A stretch of DNA of 64,000 nt from Sphingobacterium sp. UBA7855 (lineage in GTDB: Bacteria; Bacteroidota; Bacteroidia; Sphingobacteriales; Sphingobacteriaceae): NCBI GenBank assembly GCA_002500745.1, contig DLST01000015.1:238306-302305 (forward strand). Reading direction: 5' to 3'. Under the pieces are notes generated by a model. The model searched no databases. It was not told the origin of the DNA and saw only the letters and a program-made list of their open reading frames with translations. The stretch's first letter is position 1. Each line of letters begins with the position of its first letter. Shown here in pieces: positions 31,141-40,432 of the stretch. The position numbers and the translations under genes are program-made.

Positions 31141-32442
31141 ATGAGAGATTTTCAGGTAAAAAAAATTGCCGTCATCGGCCAAGGATATGTTGGGTTGCCA
31201 TTGGCAATAGCATTTTCCGATTTTTTCCCGGTGATTGGATTTGATATCAATAAAACACGTATTGAAGAGCTTAAACAGGGGGTTGACCGTACCCTTGAGA
31301 CTGATAAGAAAGAACTTGCTCGTGTTAGAGATTTGTTTGTTACATCAAATCAAAGTAAGGGTTATGATGCGAGTAATCTTACTGCAGATATTTCAGATGC
31401 GAATGTCTATATCGTTACAGTCCCAACTCCCATAGACCGCTATAATTCACCCGACCTATCACCAGTAATCGGAGCATCAAAAATGATTGGCGAACTGTTA
31501 AATCCTGGCGATCTTGTTATTTATGAATCGACAGTCTATCCCGGCTGTACGGAAGAGGAATGTATACCGGTTTTGGAGAAATATTCGGGATTAACATTCA
31601 ATCAAGACTTTTATGTGGGTTATTCTCCTGAAAGGATTAATCCCGGCGATAAAGTTAACTCGCTTCAGAAAGTGGTAAAAGTGACTTCAGGAAGTACCCC
31701 AGAAGCAGGATTAGCCGTGGATAGCTTATATAAAAAAATTATTGAGGCCGGAACCCACTTAGCGCCCTCAATTAAGGTAGCAGAAGCTGCCAAAGTGATC
31801 GAAAATGCGCAGCGTGATGTAAATATTTCATTTATGAATGAGCTTGCCCTGATTTTTGATCGTGTAGGGATAGATACCCAAGATGTATTGGATGCGGCGG
31901 GTACCAAATATAATTTCCTCCGATTCAAGCCCGGATTAGTCGGAGGGCACTGTATATCGGTAGATCCCTATTATCTTGCTCAAAAAGCGACACAACTGGG
32001 TTATCATCCCCACGTTATATTATCTGGAAGAGAGGTAAATGATCAGATCGCTTCGTTCATCGCTTCAAAAGTGGTCAAGCTGATGATTCAGAAAAACATC
32101 AAATTTGATGCAGCCAAAGCGCTGGTATTAGGTATTACATTCAAAGAGAATTGTCCTGACATAAGAAACAGTAAGGTTATTGACATGATTCACGACCTTC
32201 AGGAATTCGGCTTAAAGGTAGAAGCATATGATCCTTGGGTTAATGTGGAGGACGTAAAATCACATTTCAATATTGAATTATTATCAACTCTTCCGGAAAT
32301 TGGTGATTATGATGCTGTTATACTCGCTGTAGGCCATAGAGAATTCTTACACTTAGATCTAAGCAACCTGAAAAAGGAAAATTCTGTTGTATTTGATATC
32401 AAAGGTATACTTGATCGGAAATTAGTAGATGCACGATTGTAA
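31141..32442 (+). CDS. tviB: UDP-N-acetylhexosamine (GlcNAc/GalNAc) 6-dehydrogenase, TviB/WbpO-like
   Basis: An NAD-dependent nucleotide-sugar dehydrogenase of 433 residues that oxidises the 6-hydroxyl twice to give a uronic acid. The Rossmann loop IAVIGQGYVGLPLA and VIGFDINKTRIEELKQG match the TviB/WbpO branch (UDP-GlcNAc or UDP-GalNAc) better than UDP-glucose dehydrogenases. The catalytic cysteine is in VGGHCISVDPYYLAQ; the TPEAG and ENAQRDVNISFMNELA segments are typical. It lies 34 nt after the GT2 synthase on the same strand, so the two are likely co-transcribed. The product would be the amino-uronic acid donor for that synthase. The exact donor sugar cannot be told from sequence. Confidence 0.88.
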   Translation: MRDFQVKKIAVIGQGYVGLPLAIAFSDFFPVIGFDINKTRIEELKQGVDRTLETDKKELARVRDLFVTSNQSKGYDASNLTADISDANVYIVTVPTPIDRYNSPDLSPVIGASKMIGELLNPGDLVIYESTVYPGCTEEECIPVLEKYSGLTFNQDFYVGYSPERINPGDKVNSLQKVVKVTSGSTPEAGLAVDSLYKKIIEAGTHLAPSIKVAEAAKVIENAQRDVNISFMNELALIFDRVGIDTQDVLDAAGTKYNFLRFKPGLVGGHCISVDPYYLAQKATQLGYHPHVILSGREVNDQIASFIASKVVKLMIQKNIKFDAAKALVLGITFKENCPDIRNSKVIDMIHDLQEFGLKVEAYDPWVNVEDVKSHFNIELLSTLPEIGDYDAVILAVGHREFLHLDLSNLKKENSVVFDIKGILDRKLVDARL

Positions 32443-32554
32443 GAAATTTAGGCAGAAAATAATTCGTTTTTAATTAGAGTGGCGCCGTATCTAACTTCTC
32501 ATGAGTTAGATACGGCGGTCCCTATTTCACTATGATCGAAAACCGATGCTAACG

Positions 32555-33193
32555 TTAATATAACCAACTTACACTACCGGTTTCAACATCATAGTTTGCT
32601 CCGACAATTTTAATTTTACCCTCTTCTTCAAGTTTACGTAGAGTTGAGCTTTGCCTACGGATGTCTCTGATCGCATGTTTAATGTTCTGCTGATTGAGCT
32701 TTTCAAGCAATTCACTATTCTTTGACGAACGCTCTTCACCCTCGTCTATCACTTCATTAATGATCGGATCAAAATGATTAATTAAGTGGTTTAGATTGTC
32801 CATCCCCATTCCTTCAATCTGCGCAGCGTCCAATCCTCCTTTTAATGCCCCGCATTTGGTGTGACCAAGCACAACAACAAGTTTTGATCCCGCTACATTG
32901 CAACCGAATTCCATCGAACCTAAAATATCCTGATTGACAAAGTTTCCTGCAATACGAATACTGAAAATATCGCCCAATCCCTGATCAAATATAAGTTCTG
33001 CTGATGTGCGGCTATCAATGCAACTCAGCACGACAGCAAATGGCCACTGCCCTTCGCGTGTAGCATTCACCTGTTCGAGAAGATCGCGGTTTGCTTTCAG
33101 GTTATTAACAAAGCGTTGGTTTCCCTCCTTTAAGAAATCCAATGCCTTTTCTGGTGTAATCGTCGATTGTGTTTCGTACGTATGTGCCTTCAT
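32555..33193 (-). CDS. can: Beta-class carbonic anhydrase
   Basis: Hydrates carbon dioxide to bicarbonate; cytoplasmic, zinc enzyme, 212 residues. Zinc ligands are C58, H111 and C114 (VLSCIDSRTSAE, GHTKCGAL), and the Asp60-Arg62 pair is intact. The loop IRIAGNFVNQDILGSMEFG is typical. It is a lone gene. The start at 33193 follows from the family length. No signal peptide is visible, so it serves cytoplasmic bicarbonate supply rather than surface chemistry. Confidence 0.93.
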   Translation of the reverse strand: MKAHTYETQSTITPEKALDFLKEGNQRFVNNLKANRDLLEQVNATREGQWPFAVVLSCIDSRTSAELIFDQGLGDIFSIRIAGNFVNQDILGSMEFGCNVAGSKLVVVLGHTKCGALKGGLDAAQIEGMGMDNLNHLINHFDPIINEVIDEGEERSSKNSELLEKLNQQNIKHAIRDIRRQSSTLRKLEEEGKIKIVGANYDVETGSVSWLY

Positions 33194-33342
33194 AAGATTT
33201 TATTATTTGGAATATTAAAAGTAAAATTAATATGTTACATTTTAATTACCAACAGGGCTAAATACGTGTAATTTTTTCGGTTCTTTCCACTGTACTATTG
33301 TGCGAGAATAAAGTAAAGGATTTAATAAAAGTCCTAAAATTA

Positions 33343-33378
33343 AAAGAGCTTGCAACATGAATTGCAAGCTCTTTTTTT
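33343..33378. terminator. Terminator-like hairpin downstream of tRNA-Glu
   Basis: A 13-bp stem, AAAGAGCTTGCAA at 33343-33355 with TTGCAAGCTCTTT at 33362-33374, with T runs on both sides (T8 on the plus side). It should end the minus-strand tRNA-Glu transcript. Confidence 0.8.
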
Positions 33379-33393
33379 TAATCATTTGACTCG

Positions 33394-33465
33394 TAGCCCG
33401 TAGGGGAATCGAACCCCTGTTTCAAGAATGAAAATCTTGCGTCCTAACCCCTAGACGAACGGGCC
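33394..33465 (-). tRNA. tRNA-Glu (anticodon TTC)
   Basis: The minus strand folds as a complete tRNA of 72 nt: acceptor GGCCCGT with ACGGGCT (discriminator A), D arm with TAGGGGTTAGGA, anticodon stem CAAGA-TCTTG holding TTTTCAT (anticodon TTC, reading Glu codons GAA and GAG), and a T arm AGGGG-TTCGATT-CCCCT. No CCA is encoded, as is usual in this phylum. Its 3' end is the sequence copied in the two direct repeats at 57507 and 63482. Confidence 0.96.
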
Positions 33466-33483
33466 GTTTTCTGTTTCGGTGTG

Positions 33484-33513
33484 CAAATATAGAAATATTT
33501 GTAAATCTGTCAA
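33484..33513 (-). promoter_or_regulatory. Promoter of tRNA-Glu
   Basis: On the minus strand a TTG (33511-33513), a spacer of exactly 19 nt and TATATTTG (33484-33491), an exact TAnnTTTG match, lie 18 nt upstream of the tRNA 5' end. It is the best Bacteroidota-type promoter in the window and validates the consensus used for other calls. Confidence 0.85.
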
Positions 33514-33605
33514 AATTATTCTATTTTTTTTATTCATTTTTTTTGAAATAGATGATTTAACTCGCTAGAATAGCTATATTTAAAGTCATTGAAAAAGTAA
33601 CCAAC

Positions 33606-36122
33606 ATGACTAATTTTAAAAAAATTAAAAAACCGCTACTCTATGCTGGACTGGGCTTTGCTTTATTAAGTCAGGAGGCCTATGCCCAAAAAACTGGAGC
33701 AATCGCAGATCAACTGCAAATCACCTGGAGGGTTCAGGAAGGACAGCATATCCGTAAAAATCCGGTATCCACCCTAATTTTAAAAAACAAAGGAACAAGT
33801 GCTGTTCAACTTAACGATTGGAGCCTTTGGTTTAATTTTATCCGATCTATTGATCCTGGAAAAGTAGACAAACGTTTTGCGATAGACCACCGAAACGGCG
33901 ATCTCTTTCAGGTCAGATTTCAGAAAAATAATTTTGTATTAAATGCGCAAGATACAGTCCACATCGATTTTATAACGACGGGGCTAGTCAATTACACCGA
34001 TGGACCCATTGGTCTATACCTAAAAAATAACCAGACTGGGCTTGCCACCAATATTTCAGATTATTCTGCTGTTAAAACTGCTCCTCAATCGGAAGCTGAA
34101 AAAACAGATTACTTCGCATATAAATACGATCAAAACAAGCTCTTAGAAGGTGTCACCGCACAAAGTATCATCCCCTTACCAAGCCACATTAGTGTCAACA
34201 TCAACGAAAAGTTTAATGTGTCGACAGGTACAAAACTTTTTGTAGCTAATGAATTTGCTAGCGAAGCGAGATTTTTGACAGATTTCTTTTCAACATATTC
34301 AAGTATTAAGCTAACAGCTTCAACTAGCCCGCAGCGCGGTATTGAAATCGTAAAAGTTAACACCTTAAAACCCGAATCCTATCGCTTATCGATTACCGCT
34401 GATGGTGTAAAAATAGAAGCTTCAGATAAAGCTGGTGCTTTCTATGCCATTCAATCATTAAAATCATTGATTACTCATAGTCAGTGGAATAAAGCTACAA
34501 AATCCATTGCATTACCGCACGGCAATATTGAAGATAGCCCACGCTATGGATACCGCGGATTTATGCTGGATGCTGCCCGTAATTTTCACAGTAAGGCCGA
34601 GGTTTTAAGAATATTGGATCTCATGGCAGCTTATAAGTTGAATAAGTTCCATTTCCACTTCATTGACGACGAAGGGTGGCGACTAGAAATTCCATCCCTC
34701 CCTGAACTAACAGCTGTCGGATCCAACCGTTCGGCTATTTTTGACGATGGTAAAGCAATACAGCCTGCTTATGGATCTGGAGCGACGACCAAGCCGCATC
34801 AATTCTACAGTGTGACTGACTATATCGAAATTTTAAAATACGCTCAGGAAAGACACATCGATGTGATCCCAGAGGTGGAAACCCCTGGCCATGCTCGTGC
34901 AGCGATCAAAGCCATGCGTGCACGCTTTGACCATTACTCGAAACTTGGCGATAAGCAAAAAGCAGAAGAATATTTACTGGATGATGCAGAAGACAAATCC
35001 GTTTACAACTCTGCACAAAACTGGAATGATAATGTTATGAATCCTGCGCTACCATCAACGTATCATTTTCTAAGCAAGGTGATCGATGAAATCAAAGCCA
35101 TACACGATCAAGCTGGGGTTCCATTGAAAATTATCGATTTGGGAGGTGACGAAACGCCGAGTGGTGTTTGGGAAAAATCGCCAAAAATATTGGCTTTTAT
35201 GAAGGAAAATAATATCGCAAATGTACTCGACGTATGGCCGCTGTATATTTCCAAGATTAATGCCCTAGTTCAAGAAAAAGGACTGACGATGTCGGGGTGG
35301 GAAGAGATGGGCATGCGCAACAAAGGAAATGGCATGGTTGTAAATGCGGATCTGGGAAAATCCGGCATACATTTAAATGTATGGAACAATCTGCCCGGAC
35401 AAGGACAGGAAGACCTCGCCTATCGATTGGCCAATGCAGGCTATAAAGTTGTTTATACGAGTGCAGCAAATAACTACCTGGATATGTCATGGGATCGTGA
35501 CTTTGCAGATCCGGGACATAGTTGGGTAGGCACTGTCAATCTGAATAGAACTTATTCCTTCTCCCCTGAAAATTTCTTCATCAACTTAAGAAAGGATGAC
35601 ACAGGAAAAGATCTTAAAACAGAAGCATACACCAATAAAGAACAGCTTACAGCGGAAGGGAAGAAAAATCTCCTCGGGATCAAAGGTGCATTATGGTCAG
35701 AAAAGGTCTCTACTGACCAGCGTCTCGAAGAAATGATATTTCCACGTTTAATCGCCATCGCCGATCGCGCCTGGGCCCCAGAACAAGCCTGGGAAAAAGG
35801 AAATTCTTTTGACGAAGCTACGTATCGTAGATCGTATACTGCCTTTATCAAAAAACTGGGCGAGGATGAATTGAGAAAACTGGATAGGATAAATGGAGGC
35901 TATACCTATCGACTTCCAAAAATTGGAATTAGGAAGGAGGGCAACCAACTCCTTATCAATACCGATTACCCGGGTTTTAAAGTCTATTGTAGCGACAACG
36001 GAAGTACACCAACACAAAAATCCAAAATAGTGAATGGCCCTATACCATTCCAGCCTGGAAAGAAATACGTATTTAAAGTATATGATGCCAAAGGACGATC
36101 AGGCGATGTAATCAGCTACTAG
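33606..36122 (+). CDS. Beta-N-acetylhexosaminidase, GH20
   Basis: A secreted hexosaminidase of 838 residues that removes terminal beta-GlcNAc or GalNAc. A signal peptide (MTNFKKIKKPLLYAGLGFALLSQEAYA) is followed by a carbohydrate-binding N-terminal domain of the chitobiase type, a GH20b domain (about 185-310), and the TIM barrel (about 315-720), with a C-terminal domain. The catalytic Asp-Glu pair is D515-E516 in DLGGDETPSG, and RGFMLDAARNFHSK, FHFHFIDDEGWRLE and PEVETPGHARA are conserved. It likely acts in the periplasm or outer membrane and feeds GlcNAc, and is convergent with nagB, which handles the deaminated product. Regulator not seen. Confidence 0.94.
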   Translation: MTNFKKIKKPLLYAGLGFALLSQEAYAQKTGAIADQLQITWRVQEGQHIRKNPVSTLILKNKGTSAVQLNDWSLWFNFIRSIDPGKVDKRFAIDHRNGDLFQVRFQKNNFVLNAQDTVHIDFITTGLVNYTDGPIGLYLKNNQTGLATNISDYSAVKTAPQSEAEKTDYFAYKYDQNKLLEGVTAQSIIPLPSHISVNINEKFNVSTGTKLFVANEFASEARFLTDFFSTYSSIKLTASTSPQRGIEIVKVNTLKPESYRLSITADGVKIEASDKAGAFYAIQSLKSLITHSQWNKATKSIALPHGNIEDSPRYGYRGFMLDAARNFHSKAEVLRILDLMAAYKLNKFHFHFIDDEGWRLEIPSLPELTAVGSNRSAIFDDGKAIQPAYGSGATTKPHQFYSVTDYIEILKYAQERHIDVIPEVETPGHARAAIKAMRARFDHYSKLGDKQKAEEYLLDDAEDKSVYNSAQNWNDNVMNPALPSTYHFLSKVIDEIKAIHDQAGVPLKIIDLGGDETPSGVWEKSPKILAFMKENNIANVLDVWPLYISKINALVQEKGLTMSGWEEMGMRNKGNGMVVNADLGKSGIHLNVWNNLPGQGQEDLAYRLANAGYKVVYTSAANNYLDMSWDRDFADPGHSWVGTVNLNRTYSFSPENFFINLRKDDTGKDLKTEAYTNKEQLTAEGKKNLLGIKGALWSEKVSTDQRLEEMIFPRLIAIADRAWAPEQAWEKGNSFDEATYRRSYTAFIKKLGEDELRKLDRINGGYTYRLPKIGIRKEGNQLLINTDYPGFKVYCSDNGSTPTQKSKIVNGPIPFQPGKKYVFKVYDAKGRSGDVISY

Positions 36123-36188
36123 TTTACAAAGTGCCCTATTCTACTTATAGCGTACTTTTGAACCAATACTGAAGGCTTTTATAAAAAA

Positions 36189-36218
36189 AATCCCTGCTTC
36201 GATCTTAAAGCAGGGATT
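36189..36218. terminator. Bidirectional terminator between the GH20 gene and nagB
   Basis: The stem AATCCCTGCTT (36189-36199) pairs with AAGCAGGGATT (36208-36218), flanked by an A run on the left and a T run of nine on the right. It separates two convergent genes. Confidence 0.92.
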
Positions 36219-36257
36219 TTTTTTTTATAGATAGTCTCGCGTATACGAACTAACGTG

Positions 36258-38186
36258 TTAATCAAATTTCCATCTTACGAAGGCTTCAATAGCCTCATAG
36301 TTCGCCAGTCCCAACTGGTCGTATAAAGCTGCTGTTTCGCTCGTACGATCTTCCGCACGTACCCAGAATTCACGTGGATCATCGCCTGGGAATACAGGTA
36401 AATCTTTTTGAGACTGGTGCTTAAAGATAGCCAAACGCTTGCGATAAACTTCTTGTGGAGATAAAGGAACGGCCATTTGGATTTCATGAATTGGATATTC
36501 ATGCCATGCTCCTCGGTATAACCACAACCAACAATCCTTGGTCCACTCATCTGTTTTGCTCAATCTATTTAATGCTTCAAACAAAATGTCAAAACATACT
36601 TTATGTGTACCATGCGGATCAGCAAAATCACCTGCAGCGAATACCTGATGTGGTTTTACATGACGCAATAACTCCATTGTCTGCTGGATATCATCTTCGA
36701 AAGATACATTTTTCGAAAACTTCTGTCTATCATAGAAAGGTAGATCCTGGAAGTGGATATTTTCATCCGGCAATCCTACCAAACGAGCTCCCGCGATAGC
36801 CTCTCCTTTACGAATCAATGCTTTGATTTTACGGACCAGTTCTGTGTCGATCTGATTCGGTTTTTTTGTTGCAAAAATTGCTCGCTCCTCATCGTAAATC
36901 CGGCCAATCTGAACAGCCTCTGAGTCGGCTCCGATCTGTTTAGCGAGATCTTCGGCAAACTCCAGATAACGTACCACATCATCGTCCCAAACAGCGGTGT
37001 TACCACAGGTCTGATAGGCAACATGGACATTGTGTCCTTGATCTGCCAGACGAATAAATGTTCCTCCCATGGAGATCACATCATCATCAGGGTGCGGAGA
37101 AAATACAATCACATTTTTCTTAGCTGGATTGGCACGCTCAGGACGTTGGGAGTCGTCGACATTGGGTTTACCTCCGGGCCATCCAGTGATCGTATGCTGA
37201 AGTTCATTAAATATACGGATATTAATATTATAAGCAGGGCCAGTCTCTGTAACCAACTTCGCCATACCATGTGCATTGTAATCCTCATCAGTAAGTTTCA
37301 AGATGGGTTTCTTGATTTCTAACGCTAACCAAACAACAGCTTTCTTAATGAGCGAAGGCGTCCAAGTAACGTCTTCTGCCAACCAAGGAAGATCAAAACG
37401 TGTCAGCAACGAAGCTGCGGCTTCATCCAATACAAATTCAACATGGTCGGACAATTGAAGATAAGTTGCAGGAATCTCTGCGGAGATTTCACCTTCAACG
37501 GCTTTTTTAATGATCTCAGCTTTTGTTTCGGTCCAAGCCATTAAAATGATTTCTCTTGCCTTGAAGATTGTACCGACTCCCATGGTAATTGCTTTTGTTG
37601 GTACATTTTCTTTTCCACCAAAAGCACGGGAAGCATCACGACGAGTCAAATCATCCAAGGTGACCACACGTGTGCCTGAATTAGGCGCAGAGCCTGGTTC
37701 ATTGAACCCGATGTGGCCTGTACGGCCGATACCTAATAATTGAATATCTAAACCTCCTGCCGCTGTAATCTTCTGCTCGTAAGCCGCACAGAAAGCATTT
37801 ACTTGATCAGGCGCTAAGGTACCATCTGGAATATTTACATTTGCCGGATCGATATCTACGTGGTCGAACAAATTTTTGTTCATAAAGGTAACATAGCTCT
37901 GATCGGCATCAGGTTGCATAGGATAGTATTCGTCAAGATTGAAGGTAATCACGTTCTTAAAGCTTAAACCTTCTTCTTTATGCAAGCGAATCAGTTCTTG
38001 GTAAACCTTTACCGGTGTGGCACCAGTAGCAAGGCCTAAAACAGCCTTCTCACCTTTCTCTTGCTTTGCACGAATAATTTCAGCTATACGATTTGCAACG
38101 TTTTTCGAAGCTGAATTTTGATCTGGATAGACGCTCACAGGGACTTTTTCGAAGCGTGTCTCTTCCAATAAATTTAATCTAGCCAT
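36258..38186 (-). CDS. nagB: Glucosamine-6-phosphate deaminase fused to PIG-L/LmbE-type deacetylase
   Basis: A 642-residue fusion. Residues about 1-270 form the NagB isomerase fold, with NLDEYYPM, GIGRTGHIGFNEPGS and TMGVGTIFKAREI; it deaminates glucosamine-6-phosphate to fructose-6-phosphate. Residues about 350-560 are a PIG-L-family N-acetylglucosaminyl deacetylase domain with the zinc signature SPHPDDDVISMGG and later ADPHGTHKVCF, which look intact. The fusion is known in Bacteroidota and probably couples N-deacetylation of a sugar with deamination; this is inference. A TAAATTTG -7 element lies at 38219-38226. It is convergent with the GH20 gene. Confidence 0.93.
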   Translation of the reverse strand: MARLNLLEETRFEKVPVSVYPDQNSASKNVANRIAEIIRAKQEKGEKAVLGLATGATPVKVYQELIRLHKEEGLSFKNVITFNLDEYYPMQPDADQSYVTFMNKNLFDHVDIDPANVNIPDGTLAPDQVNAFCAAYEQKITAAGGLDIQLLGIGRTGHIGFNEPGSAPNSGTRVVTLDDLTRRDASRAFGGKENVPTKAITMGVGTIFKAREIILMAWTETKAEIIKKAVEGEISAEIPATYLQLSDHVEFVLDEAAASLLTRFDLPWLAEDVTWTPSLIKKAVVWLALEIKKPILKLTDEDYNAHGMAKLVTETGPAYNINIRIFNELQHTITGWPGGKPNVDDSQRPERANPAKKNVIVFSPHPDDDVISMGGTFIRLADQGHNVHVAYQTCGNTAVWDDDVVRYLEFAEDLAKQIGADSEAVQIGRIYDEERAIFATKKPNQIDTELVRKIKALIRKGEAIAGARLVGLPDENIHFQDLPFYDRQKFSKNVSFEDDIQQTMELLRHVKPHQVFAAGDFADPHGTHKVCFDILFEALNRLSKTDEWTKDCWLWLYRGAWHEYPIHEIQMAVPLSPQEVYRKRLAIFKHQSQKDLPVFPGDDPREFWVRAEDRTSETAALYDQLGLANYEAIEAFVRWKFD

Positions 38187-38218
38187 TTTTTTATGGGTAT
38201 ATTGATAAACGTGAATTA

Positions 38219-38226
38219 CAAATTTA
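38219..38226 (-). promoter_or_regulatory. Bacteroidota-type -7 element of nagB
   Basis: The minus strand reads TAAATTTG, an exact TAnnTTTG match, 32 nt before the start of nagB. The nearest upstream TTG gives a spacer of 15 nt, shorter than consensus. Confidence 0.45.
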
Positions 38227-38330
38227 TAAAATTAGTGACTCAAGTTGAAGTAAAATTTTAATAAAGTAATTGTTTCTTAGCAATATTTTAAATAAAACCT
38301 TTTAGCTGTATTTTTAGCATACAAATAGCA

Positions 38331-39479
38331 TTAAATTTGATTCAAAATCTCGATCGCTTTTGCTAATGTTTCATCTTTCTTCGCAAAACAAACGCGCAAA
38401 ACCTGCTGATTTGTCACTTCTTTATAAAATGCAGACAGGGGAATTGTCGCTATCTTATGTTGTGTTGTTAAGGAGCAAGCAAATTCAAATTCCTTTTCAT
38501 TGCTAATACCGCTATAATTTATATTCAAGAAATAAGTCCCTTCACACGGAAGAATTGTAAAGCGCGACCCCTTTAGCCCATCTTTCAGTAAATTTCTTTT
38601 ACGCTCAAAAAAGCTGGATAGTCCCTTGACATAACTAATGTCTTCCAGATATTCAGCAATAGCAAACTGCATGGGTGCATTTACACTAAAAACATTAAAT
38701 TGGTGGACCTTTCTAAATTCATGCGTCAGCTGCGGTGGTGCAACACAATAGCCAATTTTCCAGCCAGTAGTATGCAACAACTTTCCGAATGAGGCGACAA
38801 CAAAACTGCGTTCACGTAAAGTGGGTATTTCCAGTACCGACTGCGAAGATGCCCCGTCAAACACAATATGCTCGTATACTTCATCGCTAAGCAATAGGAT
38901 CCTAGTCCCCTCCAACACAGAGCCCAACTTAATCAGTTCTTCTTTACCCAATACTTTCCCCGTTGGATTATTCGGATTATTGATAATGATAAGCCGCGTT
39001 TTGCTGTTCATTAAAGTTGCGACATAATCCCAGTCAATCCGAAAATCGGGCGCCAATAATCGGACGGGCACAACCCTACCGCCAAACAATTCGACTGTTG
39101 GTGCATAGCAATCGTATGCAGGTTCAAAGATAATAACCTCATCCTCTGGTCTAACTACGGTAGCAATAGCCGTAAAAATGGCTTGCGTCCCCCCTGAGGT
39201 AATGGTTAATTCTTCCGTTGCATCGACTTCAATGTTATAAATCTGATCGTATTTTTTGACAATTGCATCGCGTAGGGACTGTACTCCGATCATTGGTGCA
39301 TATTGGTTGTATCCATTTTGCATCGCCTCAGTAACCAATTTTACCAATCTCGGATCAGCCTCAAAATCGGGAAAACCCTGGGAAAGATTTAAGGCCTGTT
39401 GCGCATTGGCCAGCATGGTCATTTGGGTAAAAATCGTCGTACCGACATGGGGAAGTTTAGAGCTTAGGTTGAAGTTCAT
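38331..39479 (-). CDS. Class I aminotransferase, methionine aminotransferase-like
   Basis: A pyridoxal-phosphate transaminase of 382 residues, fold type I. The N-terminal SQGFPDFEADPRLV motif and the GYNQYAPMIGVQSLRDAI segment are typical of the YbdL-type group that acts on methionine or glutamine-type substrates. The PLP lysine is in ASFGKLLHTTGWK, and the ligand segments NNPNNPTGKVLG and SDEVYEHIVFDG are intact. It likely serves methionine salvage or amino-acid breakdown; the actual substrate is inference. It is divergent from the TlpA-like gene, about 73 nt away, sharing their control region. Confidence 0.88.
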   Translation of the reverse strand: MNFNLSSKLPHVGTTIFTQMTMLANAQQALNLSQGFPDFEADPRLVKLVTEAMQNGYNQYAPMIGVQSLRDAIVKKYDQIYNIEVDATEELTITSGGTQAIFTAIATVVRPEDEVIIFEPAYDCYAPTVELFGGRVVPVRLLAPDFRIDWDYVATLMNSKTRLIIINNPNNPTGKVLGKEELIKLGSVLEGTRILLLSDEVYEHIVFDGASSQSVLEIPTLRERSFVVASFGKLLHTTGWKIGYCVAPPQLTHEFRKVHQFNVFSVNAPMQFAIAEYLEDISYVKGLSSFFERKRNLLKDGLKGSRFTILPCEGTYFLNINYSGISNEKEFEFACSLTTQHKIATIPLSAFYKEVTNQQVLRVCFAKKDETLAKAIEILNQI

Positions 39480-39520
39480 TTTTTGACATTTAATTAATCT
39501 ACCAAATTAGTGGATTTTCT

Positions 39521-39528
39521 TATATTTG
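39521..39528 (+). promoter_or_regulatory. Bacteroidota-type -7 element of the TlpA-like gene
   Basis: TATATTTG matches TAnnTTTG exactly and lies 23 nt before the ATG at 39552. It falls inside the open frame starting at 39510, which supports the downstream start. No clear -33 TTG. Confidence 0.5.
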
Positions 39529-39551
39529 TAAATATATATAAGAATAGTAAT

Positions 39552-40235
39552 ATGATAAAATACATCACACTACTTTTTTTGATGCTGCCATTCTTCGGAT
39601 CAGCGCAAAAAAAGGAACTTACCAAAGAAGAGTATATCGCTCGTGTTAAGGCTGCGCCCGATTCTATTTCAACCCTGGTTGACTTGCGTAGAGTCGGAGG
39701 TTATGATCCTGTTTACACAGAGCTGCAGGCACTTTATAATTCTTTGAGTAATACTGTAAAAAACTCAAGTGAAGGGAAAGAGTTTCAAGAGTATTTAAAT
39801 ACGTTAGAAACGGTGCAAATTGGAAAAATAGCACCAGCATTTACCCAAAATGACACCAGTGGAAACCCTGTCAAACTTTCGGATTTTAAAGGGAGATATG
39901 TGCTTCTTGATTTTTGGGCATCCTGGTGTCCCGACTGTCGAGTAGAAAGTCCAGATCTTGTAAAAACATACCAACAATTCAAAGGTGAAAACTTTGAAAT
40001 ATTGGGAATATCCTTTGATAAGGACCGCAACTCCTGGATTAAGGCCATTCATGCTGATAAACTATACTGGAGACATGTTTCGGATCTAAAACGTTGGCAG
40101 AATGATGTCGGAACATTATACGGTGTAAAATCTATTCCCCAGAATGTATTGATCGATCCAAATGGAAAAATCGTTGCGAAAAATTTACACGGTGATGCCT
40201 TACGTGCAAAATTGAAAGAAGTATTGAAAAAGTAA
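39552..40235 (+). CDS. TlpA-like thioredoxin-fold protein (AhpC/TSA/redoxin)
   Basis: A secreted thioredoxin-fold protein of 227 residues. The frame opens at 39510, but the ATG at 39552 starts a signal peptide (MIKYITLLFLMLPFFGSA) and a -7 element lies between, so I choose it. The redox motif is CPDC at 126-129 (FWASWCPDCR); the proline in the second position makes it typical of TlpA-type reductants. The cis-proline segment SIPQNVLIDPNG follows. It probably reduces periplasmic disulphides or cytochrome c maturation partners. A terminator follows, so it is monocistronic. Confidence 0.9.
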   Translation: MIKYITLLFLMLPFFGSAQKKELTKEEYIARVKAAPDSISTLVDLRRVGGYDPVYTELQALYNSLSNTVKNSSEGKEFQEYLNTLETVQIGKIAPAFTQNDTSGNPVKLSDFKGRYVLLDFWASWCPDCRVESPDLVKTYQQFKGENFEILGISFDKDRNSWIKAIHADKLYWRHVSDLKRWQNDVGTLYGVKSIPQNVLIDPNGKIVAKNLHGDALRAKLKEVLKK

Positions 40236-40258
40236 CCTATAGCTGATCAATTCAAATA

Positions 40259-40292
40259 AAAGACCATGCACTTTTAAAGGCATGGTCTTTTT
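40259..40292 (+). terminator. Terminator of the TlpA-like gene
   Basis: The stem AAAGACCATGC (40259-40269) pairs with GCATGGTCTTT (40280-40290), followed by T. Confidence 0.9.
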
Positions 40293-40394
40293 AGGTTTAA
40301 CGACGACCGTGTTTCTCAAAAAAACTACAGCGAAAGGGGGACTCCACAAACTAATGGGTAAACTCTATCCCGTAATCCTTACTAGGCGCTTATT

Positions 40395-40432
40395 TACTAA
40401 CCAAACAACATGCGCTTCTACTAACCAAACAA
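40395..40432. repeat. 14-bp direct repeat spanning the end of radA
   Basis: TACTAACCAAACAA occurs at 40395-40408 and 40419-40432, with a 24-bp period. The second copy covers the radA stop codon and its last codons, so the first is a duplicated scrap of the radA 3' end, probably from slippage. Confidence 0.6.
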
